A DNA stretch of 7,449 bases from Zetaproteobacteria bacterium (GTDB lineage: Bacteria > Pseudomonadota > Zetaproteobacteria > Mariprofundales > Mariprofundaceae), in the NCBI GenBank assembly GCA_021545625.1, contig JAJRVH010000138.1, positions 1-7,449 on the forward strand. The letters run 5' to 3'. Both the position numbers and the translations under genes were made by a program. This document shows positions 1 to 5,361 of this stretch, one piece after another; position 1 is the first letter of the stretch; every line of letters starts with the position of its first letter. The notes beneath the pieces are model-generated. The model was not told where the DNA came from, ran no database searches, and saw nothing but the letters and a program-made list of their open reading frames with translations.

Positions 1-297
1 CATGCTGGCGGCCTGCCCCACGCACAGCGTCGAGACATCGCAACGGATGTACTGCATCGTGTCGTAGATCGCCATGCCGGCCGTCACCAGTCCGCCCGGA
101 CTGTTGATATAAAGGAAAATATCCTTCTCCGGCCCTTCCGACTCCAGAAACAGCAACTGGGCGATGATCAGGCTGGCGACATGATCATCGACCGGTCCGT
201 TCAGGAATACAATCCGTTCCTTGAGCAGACGCGAGAATATATCGTAGGAACGCTCGCCCCGCGCGGTATGCTCGACAACAACAGGTACCAGATTCAT
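1..297 (-). CDS. clpP: ATP-dependent Clp protease proteolytic subunit ClpP, N-terminal part (cut by window edge)
   Basis: ClpP forms a double-heptamer serine protease chamber in the cytoplasm. It degrades proteins fed to it by ClpX or ClpA, usually acting on misfolded, ssrA-tagged or regulatory substrates. I translated 99 codons from ATG 297 to the left edge. Visible hallmarks are the oxyanion-loop motif INSPGG (residues 64-69) and GQAASM (94-99), which contains the catalytic Ser98. The His and Asp of the triad would lie beyond the window. The start is supported by an AAGGAG Shine-Dalgarno 5 nt upstream. The short N-terminus before the conserved ERIVFL segment is close to the mature form, so any propeptide is brief. 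The gene lies 49 bp downstream of tig on the same strand, with no terminator visible between them, so tig-clpP cotranscription is likely. clpX would be expected next, outside the window. Identity is near certain; only completeness is unknown. Confidence 0.97.
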   Translation of the reverse strand, partial: MNLVPVVVEHTARGERSYDIFSRLLKERIVFLNGPVDDHVASLIIAQLLFLESEGPEKDIFLYINSPGGLVTAGMAIYDTMQYIRCDVSTLCVGQAASM

Positions 298-346
298 GGA
301 CTCTCCTTTTTCATTCAATCGCAGAGCAAGATGCGGACCGAATGCC

Positions 347-1678
347 CTATTCACCCTTCTCCTGCTCGGCCTGCCACTCGGAAAGCGGCTTCTTCACCGG
401 CTTGGTCTTGGCTTCGGATACAATATACTCAATGCACTTGCGTTCAAGCAAGCGTTCCCGCAGCGAGGCCATCTGCTCCTGCTGGCCCCGGATCCATGCC
501 TTGAACTGCTCGCGTTGCTCCTCGGGATACTGTTTCGACTGCCGGTCGATCTCGGCGTCGACCTCGGCATCGTCTACCGAAACGTCGCCGAGTTCGCGCA
601 CAGCCTGCAGCAGAACCGACAGCTTCAGTCCCTTTTCGGCGCGCTCCCGTACCTCTTTCCTGAACGCCTCGTCCTCGAACATCGAACGATCCGCCTGCAC
701 GCCCTGCTGCTTCATATTCTCGATCACGCGCTGGGTCGTGGCGCGCATGTCTTCGGCGATCAGGGCCTCGGGCATCTCGACATCATTGGCCACCAGCAGG
801 GCATCAAGTGCCGCCTCGCGGGTACTGGAAAACGAGGCCTGCTCCGCCTCTTCCTCCAGACGGGCACGGACATCGGCGCGCAACGCCGCCGCATCGTCGA
901 AGCCCAGCATGCCGGCCAGGTCGTCCTCGTCCTTCGCATGCACCGGCCTGGCAACGCTTTTGATCGTCACCGCGAAGCTGGCATCCTTGCCGGCCAGGTG
1001 GGCGGCCTGATACTGCTCGGGAAAGGTCACCTCGACGGTCACGTCATCACCGGCCGCATGACCGATGAGCTGCTCCTCGAAACCGGGAATAAAGCGTCCC
1101 TCACCGAGCACCAGCGCCACATCCTCACCGCGACCGCCCTCGAACGGCTCCCCGTCCACCAAGCCGACAAAATCGATATGCAGCTGATCGCCCTGCTCGG
1201 CCTTGCGCCCCTTTTCCACCTCGAACTTCACCTGCGACTTCTTCAGCCGTTCGATCACCGCCTCGATATCGGCATCCTCAACCTCAACCGTCGTCGTCTC
1301 GAACTTCAGTTTGGACAATCCCTTCACCTCGACCTTCGGCCACGTCGTCACCTTCATGGTAAATTCAAAGCCATCCGATCCCTGTACCGACGGGATATCG
1401 AGTTCGGGCTGCACGGCCGGCACCAGGCCGGAGGATTCGATGGCCTTGACATAGTTCGCCTGGATCAGTTCGGACACCGTGTCGTCGTGCAACTGCGCGC
1501 CGAACTGTTTCTCGATCACCTGGCGCGGCGTCTTGCCCGGACGAAAGCCCGGCAGCTTGGCCTGACGGGAAAGCTTCTGGATCTGCCCGGCATAGATGCG
1601 CTCGTATTCGCCCTGCGGCACGCGCACATGCACCTGATATTCGTTCTTGCCAAGCTCTTTTACTTCGGTCTGAATCAT
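347..1678 (-). CDS. tig: Trigger factor, ribosome-associated chaperone and peptidyl-prolyl isomerase
   Basis: Trigger factor docks near the ribosomal exit tunnel and shields nascent chains; its FKBP-type domain isomerises prolyl bonds. The protein has 443 residues, normal for the family. The N-terminal ribosome-binding domain carries the signature GFRPGKTP at residues 44-51, whose F-R-x-x-K contacts ribosomal protein L23. The FKBP-like domain spans about 159-242 (GDQLHIDFVG, GRFIPGFEEQL). The rest is the helical C-terminal cradle, rich in Glu, Arg and Gln. I chose ATG 1678 because GGAG lies 9 nt upstream; an in-frame TTG at 1693 would add five residues but lies inside that Shine-Dalgarno and has none of its own. 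The gene sits 73 bp downstream of tRNA-Leu and 49 bp upstream of clpP on the same strand, the usual tig-clpP order. A long open frame on the opposite strand is a composition artefact. Identity is certain from the motifs. Confidence 0.97.
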   Translation of the reverse strand: MIQTEVKELGKNEYQVHVRVPQGEYERIYAGQIQKLSRQAKLPGFRPGKTPRQVIEKQFGAQLHDDTVSELIQANYVKAIESSGLVPAVQPELDIPSVQGSDGFEFTMKVTTWPKVEVKGLSKLKFETTTVEVEDADIEAVIERLKKSQVKFEVEKGRKAEQGDQLHIDFVGLVDGEPFEGGRGEDVALVLGEGRFIPGFEEQLIGHAAGDDVTVEVTFPEQYQAAHLAGKDASFAVTIKSVARPVHAKDEDDLAGMLGFDDAAALRADVRARLEEEAEQASFSSTREAALDALLVANDVEMPEALIAEDMRATTQRVIENMKQQGVQADRSMFEDEAFRKEVRERAEKGLKLSVLLQAVRELGDVSVDDAEVDAEIDRQSKQYPEEQREQFKAWIRGQQEQMASLRERLLERKCIEYIVSEAKTKPVKKPLSEWQAEQEKGE

Positions 1679-1751
1679 GTTGGTTATCTCCAAATAGGAT
1701 CGCTGAAAGCCCGCCCCTTCCTGTGAAGAACGCGGTTCGCATTACATTTCA

Positions 1752-1836
<85 letters not shown>

Positions 1837-1848
1837 ATGCGTCACATG

Positions 1849-1877
1849 AAAAGGGAGCAAGGCATCACCTTACTCCC
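1849..1877 (-). terminator. Terminator-like hairpin immediately upstream of tRNA-Leu
   Basis: Read on the minus strand, the arms GGGAGTAAGG and CCTTGCTCCC form a 10-bp stem (one T-G wobble) around the 5-nt loop TGATG, followed by TTTT and then CATG. It ends 12 nt before the tRNA-Leu 5' end, leaving no room for a promoter in between. It could be a weak second terminator, an attenuator in the tRNA-Leu leader, or a processing structure. The U-run is only four bases, so strong termination is doubtful. Confidence 0.5.
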
Positions 1878-1894
1878 CCGTAAATTGCGCCGGA

Positions 1895-1923
1895 ATCATG
1901 CCCAAGCAGGGCAGGAAATGCAA
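1895..1923 (-). promoter_or_regulatory. Candidate sigma70-type promoter for tRNA-Leu-tig-clpP
   Basis: On the minus strand, TTGCAT (1923-1918) is separated by exactly 17 bp from CATGAT (1900-1895), which keeps the key A and final T of a -10 element. A GC-rich discriminator (TCCGGCGC) follows. The -35 match is only partial. It is the best candidate I see between the tRNA-Lys terminator and tRNA-Leu, where a promoter is needed if the terminator works. A transcript from it would start near 1888 and run through the hairpin at 1853-1877. Confidence 0.35.
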
Positions 1924-1964
1924 TCAACCCCGCCGGCCGGAGCCGTTGCCTGTACAAAAGGCAC

Positions 1965-1990
1965 AAAAAAGAGCCCCCGCAGGAGCTCTT
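1965..1990 (-). terminator. Rho-independent terminator of the Pro-Arg-His-Lys tRNA operon
   Basis: On the minus strand, AAGAGC pairs with GCTCTT, then after one A-C mismatch two more G-C pairs close a 4-nt loop (TGCG), and the stem runs into TTTTTT. It starts 7 nt after the CCA of tRNA-Lys. This is the standard intrinsic terminator layout and position, and it separates the four-tRNA operon from tRNA-Leu. Confidence 0.8.
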
Positions 1991-1996
1991 CTTATA

Positions 1997-2072
<76 letters not shown>

Positions 2073-2121
2073 ATACGCGACCGAACTTTAGCCTGTCGCG
2101 GGCAAAGTTCAATCGCATATC

Positions 2122-2198
2122 TGGGGTGGATGATGGGACTCGAACCCACGACCACCGGCATCACAAGCCGGGGCTCTACCAATTGAGCTACATCCACC
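2122..2198 (-). tRNA. tRNA-His (anticodon GTG)
   Basis: The acceptor GTGGATG/CATCCAC is fully paired, and the anticodon stem CCGGC/GCCGG encloses TTGTGAT, anticodon GTG. CCA is encoded. The base before position 1 is G and the discriminator is C73, the pair HisRS recognises in most bacteria; my coordinates include G-1 (base 2198). Alphaproteobacteria typically lack this pair, so it is mild taxonomic evidence. The gap to tRNA-Arg is only 9 nt. Confidence 0.96.
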
Positions 2199-2207
2199 AT
2201 GTCGATG

Positions 2208-2284
2208 TGGCGCGCCTGGCAGGGCTCGAACCTGCAACCTACCGCTTAGAAGGCCGTTGCTCTATCCAGTTGAGCTACAGGCGC
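2208..2284 (-). tRNA. tRNA-Arg (anticodon TCT), with a mismatch in the anticodon stem
   Basis: A 77-nt tRNA with encoded CCA and discriminator G. The acceptor GCGCCTG/CAGGCGC and T-arm GCAGG-TTCGAGC-CCTGC pair perfectly. The loop CTTCTAA gives anticodon TCT, reading AGA (and AGG). The anticodon stem is ACGGC against GCGGT, which leaves a G29-G41 mismatch in the middle where GCCGT would pair fully. All other parts look functional, so I call it a tRNA rather than a pseudogene. AGA codons do occur nearby (three in hslU). Confidence 0.92.
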
Positions 2285-2328
2285 TCGCCAGATCGCGTCC
2301 AATCTTTATACTCCGCCGCCGGCTCGAA

Positions 2329-2405
<77 letters not shown>

Positions 2406-2433
2406 GACTCGGGCCTTGGTGCGAAGGCGGCGA

Positions 2434-2462
2434 ACGGTAGGGAGGAAGCTGCCTTTCGTCAA
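2434..2462 (-). promoter_or_regulatory. Promoter of the tRNA-Pro-Arg-His-Lys operon
   Basis: On the minus strand, TTGACG (2462-2457, five of six consensus bases) lies exactly 17 bp from TACCGT (2439-2434), which keeps the TA and final T of a -10 element. The GC-rich discriminator TCGCCGCC that follows is typical of growth-rate and stringently controlled stable-RNA promoters. Predicted transcription starts near 2427, about 20 nt before tRNA-Pro. Confidence 0.6.
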
Positions 2463-2534
2463 TCCCCAAGATGCTGCAGATCAGCCGGGAACGGATGCTG
2501 ACGGCGGACTGTTTCGCGGCTAGGGTGGGCTTGC

Positions 2535-2564
2535 CCGACAACCCTGCCGGCGCAACGATATACG
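2535..2564 (+). promoter_or_regulatory. Candidate promoter for hslVU
   Basis: CCGACA (2535-2540) and TATACG (2559-2564) are separated by 18 bp, each matching four of six sigma70 consensus bases. Transcription would begin around 2571, leaving a leader of roughly 50 nt. An imperfect inverted repeat (2522-2545) overlaps the -35. In E. coli hslVU is a sigma32 heat-shock operon, but I find no good CTTGAA/CCCCAT pair here. The assignment is tentative. Confidence 0.35.
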
Positions 2565-2619
2565 AGGATGACCGGAAACAGACTCCGGCATCCATGTCTG
2601 TGGACAAGGTGGTGTATTC

Positions 2620-3171
2620 ATGAGTTCAATTTCCATGCGCGGCACGACCATCTGTTGCGTGCGCAAAAACAATCAGGTCGCCATCGGCGGCGACGGACAG
2701 GTCACGCTGGGCGACACGGTCGTCAAACACGGCGCCCGCAAGGTTCGCACGATGCGCGACGGCGCCATTCTGACCGGTTTTGCCGGATCCACGGCCGATG
2801 CGATGAACCTGTTCGAGCGTTTCGAGTCCAAGCTGGACGAACATGCCGGAAGCCTGATGCGCGCCGCCGTGGCTCTGGCCAAAGAATGGCGCACCGATAA
2901 ATACCTGCGCCAGCTTGAGGCGATGATGATCGTCGCCGACACGGACAACACACTGCTGATCTCCGGCAACGGCGATGTGCTGGAGCCGGATGACGGCGTG
3001 GCGGCCATCGGCTCGGGCGGCGCCTATGCCAAGGCGGCGGCCACGGCGCTCGTTCGCCACAGCGGGCTGACCGCCGTCGATATTATCCGCGAGGCGATGC
3101 AGATCGCCGCCGATATCTGCGTCTACACCAACACCCACATCAGCATCGAATCCCTCCCCAAGGAGTCCTGA
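2620..3171 (+). CDS. hslV: ATP-dependent protease HslV (ClpQ), proteolytic subunit
   Basis: HslV is a proteasome beta-type, N-terminal-nucleophile threonine protease. Two hexameric rings form a chamber that HslU rings feed with unfolded substrate. The product has 183 residues. An eight-residue propeptide ends in Gly8, and cleavage would expose Thr9 as catalytic Thr1. In mature numbering, Asp17 (in GGDGQ), Lys33 (ARKVR) and Ser124 (GSGGAYA) are at the positions expected for the active site. ATG 2620 is favoured by AAGGTGG 7 nt upstream; the internal ATG at 2635 has no Shine-Dalgarno. One nucleotide separates the stop from the hslU start, so the two are cotranscribed and probably translationally coupled. 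Residues 4-5 of the mature protein are Cys-Cys, where I would more often expect Leu-Ser; this looks like a lineage trait rather than damage. Identity is certain. Confidence 0.97.
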   Translation: MSSISMRGTTICCVRKNNQVAIGGDGQVTLGDTVVKHGARKVRTMRDGAILTGFAGSTADAMNLFERFESKLDEHAGSLMRAAVALAKEWRTDKYLRQLEAMMIVADTDNTLLISGNGDVLEPDDGVAAIGSGGAYAKAAATALVRHSGLTAVDIIREAMQIAADICVYTNTHISIESLPKES

Positions 3172-3172
3172 A

Positions 3173-4504
3173 TTGAGCCAGACCATGACCCCGCGCGAGA
3201 TCATCTCCGAACTCGACCGCCACATCATCGGCCAGAACGATGCCAAGCGCGCTGTCGCCATCGCGCTACGCAACCGCTGGCGTCGTCAGCAGGTTGCCTC
3301 GCCCATGCGCGAGGAAATCACGCCGAAGAACATCCTGATGATCGGCCCGACCGGCGTCGGCAAGACCGAGATCGCCCGCCGTCTGGCCAGACTGGCCAAC
3401 GCGCCGTTCATCAAGGTCGAGGCGACCAAATTCACCGAGGTCGGCTATGTCGGCCGCGATGTCGAAACCATCATCCGCGATCTGGTCGATACGGCGATCA
3501 AGATCGTCCGCAGCGAACATCTGCTGCGCGTTCAGGCCCGGGCCGAAAAAATCGCCGAGGATCGCCTGCTCGACATCCTGATGCCGCATCCGGTGACAAA
3601 CTCGGGGCCGGTCGCCACTGGCAGCGCCAGCAGCGAGTCGCGTGAAAAGATGCGCAGAAAACTGCGGATGGGCGAACTGGACGAGCGTCAGGTCGAGATC
3701 GAGGTTGAACAGGCGCCGGCCGTGCCGGCCATGCAAATCTTCCCGGGCCAGGGCGGCGAGGACATGGATCTGAAGGACATGCTCGGCGGCCTGCTGGGCG
3801 GACGAAAAAAAAGCAAGCGCATGAGCGTGGCCGAGGCCATGAAGATTCTCCAGCAGCAGGAGGCCGATCATCTGCTGGACATGGACGCAATCAAGGAAGA
3901 GGCCATCCGGCGCGCCGAGAACAACGGCATCGTATTCCTCGACGAAATGGACAAGATCACCCGTCGCGAAAGCAGTGGCGCCGATGTATCGCGCGAAGGC
4001 GTGCAACGCGACCTGCTACCGCTGGTCGAGGGTACGACGGTCAACACCCGTTACGGACACCTGAACACCGACCATATCCTGTTTATCGCCTCGGGCGCCT
4101 TCCATCTGGCCAGACCATCGGACCTGATTCCAGAGTTGCAGGGGCGCTTTCCGATCCGCGTCAATCTGGGAGCGCTGGGCGAGGAAGAGTTCAGGCGCAT
4201 CCTGGTTGAGCCCGAATCATCGCTGACCCGCCAGTACGCGGCCCTGATGCAGGCCGAGAACGTCGCCATCGAGTTCAGCGAGGACGGCATTGCCGAAATC
4301 GCCCGCATCGCCGTATCGGTGAACGAAAAAACCGAGAATATCGGCGCCCGGCGACTGCATACGCTGCTGGAACGGGTGCTCGACGAAATCAGCTTCGAGG
4401 CATCCGAACGCAGCGGCGAAACGCTGATTGTCGATGCCGACTATGTGCGCCGGCAGCTGGGCGAGATTTCCGAAGACGAAGATCTGTCGCGCTATATTCT
4501 CTGA
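3173..4504 (+). CDS. hslU: ATP-dependent protease ATPase subunit HslU (ClpY)
   Basis: HslU is the hexameric AAA+ unfoldase that recognises substrates and threads them into HslV. The 443 residues equal the E. coli length. Motifs in order: N-terminal MTPREIISELDRHIIGQ region; Walker A GPTGVGKT (58-65); pore loop GYVG (91-94), which grips substrate; the I domain at roughly 110-240, rich in Met, Lys and Glu; Walker B VFLDEMD (254-260); Arg finger in GRFP (Arg325); sensor-2 GARRL (391-395). The C-terminal EDLSRYIL is the tail that docks into HslV pockets. The start is TTG 3173: AAGGAG, inside the last hslV codons, lies 7 nt before it, whereas the in-frame ATG at 3185 is 19 nt from that site. Three AGA codons occur, rare among mostly CGC/CGT. 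The gene ends 12 bp from the convergent small gene, with no terminator visible. Confidence 0.98.
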   Translation: MSQTMTPREIISELDRHIIGQNDAKRAVAIALRNRWRRQQVASPMREEITPKNILMIGPTGVGKTEIARRLARLANAPFIKVEATKFTEVGYVGRDVETIIRDLVDTAIKIVRSEHLLRVQARAEKIAEDRLLDILMPHPVTNSGPVATGSASSESREKMRRKLRMGELDERQVEIEVEQAPAVPAMQIFPGQGGEDMDLKDMLGGLLGGRKKSKRMSVAEAMKILQQQEADHLLDMDAIKEEAIRRAENNGIVFLDEMDKITRRESSGADVSREGVQRDLLPLVEGTTVNTRYGHLNTDHILFIASGAFHLARPSDLIPELQGRFPIRVNLGALGEEEFRRILVEPESSLTRQYAALMQAENVAIEFSEDGIAEIARIAVSVNEKTENIGARRLHTLLERVLDEISFEASERSGETLIVDADYVRRQLGEISEDEDLSRYIL

Positions 4505-4516
4505 CGGCGCGGACTT

Positions 4517-4687
4517 TCAGTCCCAGTCGTCTTCAAACGGCAGGTCGTCGAATTCGTCCTCGTCGGGCACGTACGGCGTATCGATCAGGAATTCGAGCAA
4601 CGACAGCGGAATATGGGTATTGCGCTCGCTGACCCATTTGAGGAATTCAAGACGCTCGCCGCGGACGGGCATGACCAAGGCATCCAT
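4517..4687 (-). CDS. Small acidic protein of unknown function, 56 residues
   Basis: I do not recognise this protein. AAAGGAG lies 6 nt before ATG 4687, and the frame stays open for 56 codons to TGA. An in-frame ATG at 4693 abuts the Shine-Dalgarno and is unlikely. The first half has two probable helices (residues 10-22, ERLEFLKWVSE; 27-37, PLSLLEFLI), separated by NTH. The last 16 residues contain ten Asp/Glu plus aromatic residues (FDDLPFEDDW), probably disordered. There is no signal peptide, membrane segment or Cys. The FDDLPF stretch resembles the SSB C-terminal tip (DDDIPF or DDLPF) but is not at the extreme C-terminus. It lies 95 bp downstream of rnhB on the same strand, behind a phased repeat array, and converges on hslU. 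Coding is supported by the Shine-Dalgarno, the amphipathic design and the lack of overlap with other genes; function is open. Confidence 0.75.
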   Translation of the reverse strand: MDALVMPVRGERLEFLKWVSERNTHIPLSLLEFLIDTPYVPDEDEFDDLPFEDDWD

Positions 4688-4728
4688 ATGCATCTCCTTT
4701 CACTTCAGGCGTTGCGACGGAGCCTAGG

Positions 4729-4752
4729 AAAAAATATGACAGCCGCGTGTCA
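4729..4752 (-). terminator. Weak terminator-like hairpin downstream of rnhB
   Basis: On the minus strand, TGACA (4752-4748) and TGTCA (4741-4737) can pair around the 6-nt loop CGCGGC, followed by TA and six T residues (4734-4729). The 5-bp stem is weak. The upstream arm can instead join an 8-bp stem with 4770-4777 (GCGTGTCA against TGACACGC), so the two folds exclude each other. It may be the rnhB terminator or part of a leader switch for the small acidic gene. Confidence 0.35.
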
Positions 4753-4774
4753 GGCAGATGTCACGGACATGACA
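4737..4774. repeat. Four TGTCA/TGACA pentamers at exact 11-bp spacing
   Basis: On the plus strand: TGACA at 4737, TGTCA at 4748, TGTCA at 4759 and TGACA at 4770, each separated by 6 nt. The starts are exactly 11 bp apart, so all four face nearly the same side of the helix. They form two inverted repeats, TGACA-N6-TGTCA and TGTCA-N6-TGACA. On the minus strand the second and fourth copies coincide with a possible -35 (GTGACA, 4764-4759) and, at 17 bp, a poor -10 (TGTCAT, 4741-4736) for the small acidic gene. This suggests an operator for a dimeric regulator, unnamed, or an RNA switch. Confidence 0.5.
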
Positions 4775-4782
4775 CGCACCCG

Positions 4783-5361
4783 TTATGGCTCGCGGCGGGC
4801 GCATCGTGCCACCGGCGCGAAGCTCGTCCGGTGTGCCGGGCTCGGCCCCAGTCTGCGCAATGCCTCCATATGTACCTTCGTGCCATAGCCCTTGTGACGG
4901 GAAAACTGGTAGCCCGGATAACGCGCATCAAGCATGGTCATCAGACGATCGCGCACGACCTTGGCGATGATGGAGGCCGCGGCAATCTCCTGCACCGAAT
5001 CGTCGCCGCCGATCACGGCCTCCGCCGGAATCGTCAGGTCGGGAATACGATTACCGTCCACCAGAACCCGCGACGGCACAAGCGGCAGGCCTTCAACGCT
5101 GCGCCGCATGGCCAGCATCGTCGCATGCAGGATATTGAGACGATCGATCTCCTCGACGCTGGCCTGGGCCACCGTGCAGGCCAGCGCATGGCGACGAAGA
5201 TGGTGGTACAGGTGCAGGCGCCTGTTTTCCGATATCTTCTTGGAGTCGCGATACCTGCCGAGACAGGGGTCATCCGGCGCCAGAATGACAGCAGCCGTTA
5301 CAACCGGCCCGGCAAGCGGGCCGCGACCCACTTCGTCAACACCGGCTATCAGCCGGCTCAT
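4783..5361 (-). CDS. rnhB: Ribonuclease HII
   Basis: RNase HII cleaves RNA in RNA-DNA hybrids and starts removal of single ribonucleotides misincorporated in DNA. The 192 residues are typical of proteobacterial forms. Motifs: GVDEVGRGPLAGPV with catalytic Asp9 and Glu10; DSKK (39-42); VDGN with Asp102; GGDD with Asp120, the fourth metal ligand by ungapped alignment to the E. coli enzyme from memory; EIAAASIIAKVVRD (125-138); HKGYGT (156-161); and the terminal HRTSF. The start ATG 5361 overlaps the stop of the upstream kinase (ATGA) and has GGAG 7 nt ahead, within the kinase gene, which indicates translational coupling. The tail after HRTSF is short and Arg-rich. Regulation is probably through the kinase transcript. 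Identity is certain. Confidence 0.97.
   Translation of the reverse strand: MSRLIAGVDEVGRGPLAGPVVTAAVILAPDDPCLGRYRDSKKISENRRLHLYHHLRRHALACTVAQASVEEIDRLNILHATMLAMRRSVEGLPLVPSRVLVDGNRIPDLTIPAEAVIGGDDSVQEIAAASIIAKVVRDRLMTMLDARYPGYQFSRHKGYGTKVHMEALRRLGPSPAHRTSFAPVARCARREP

Noticed and set aside
296..1726. A 476-codon open frame on the plus strand, opposite tig
   Set aside because: The minus strand encodes an unmistakable trigger factor with full motifs. The plus-strand product is Leu/His/Arg-rich, matches no family I know and lacks a Shine-Dalgarno; it is a shadow of GC-rich codon use.
1679..1751. Separate promoter for tig between tRNA-Leu and tig
   Set aside because: No convincing -35/-10 pair at 16-18 bp spacing in these 73 bases; tig may be read from the tRNA-Leu promoter.
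2406..2619. Sigma32 heat-shock promoter for hslVU
   Set aside because: Searched for CTTGAA with CCCCAT at 13-15 bp; only partial matches were found, so I do not claim heat-shock control.
2626..4006. Long minus-strand open frames opposite hslV and hslU
   Set aside because: Composition shadows of well-supported genes with canonical motifs on the plus strand.
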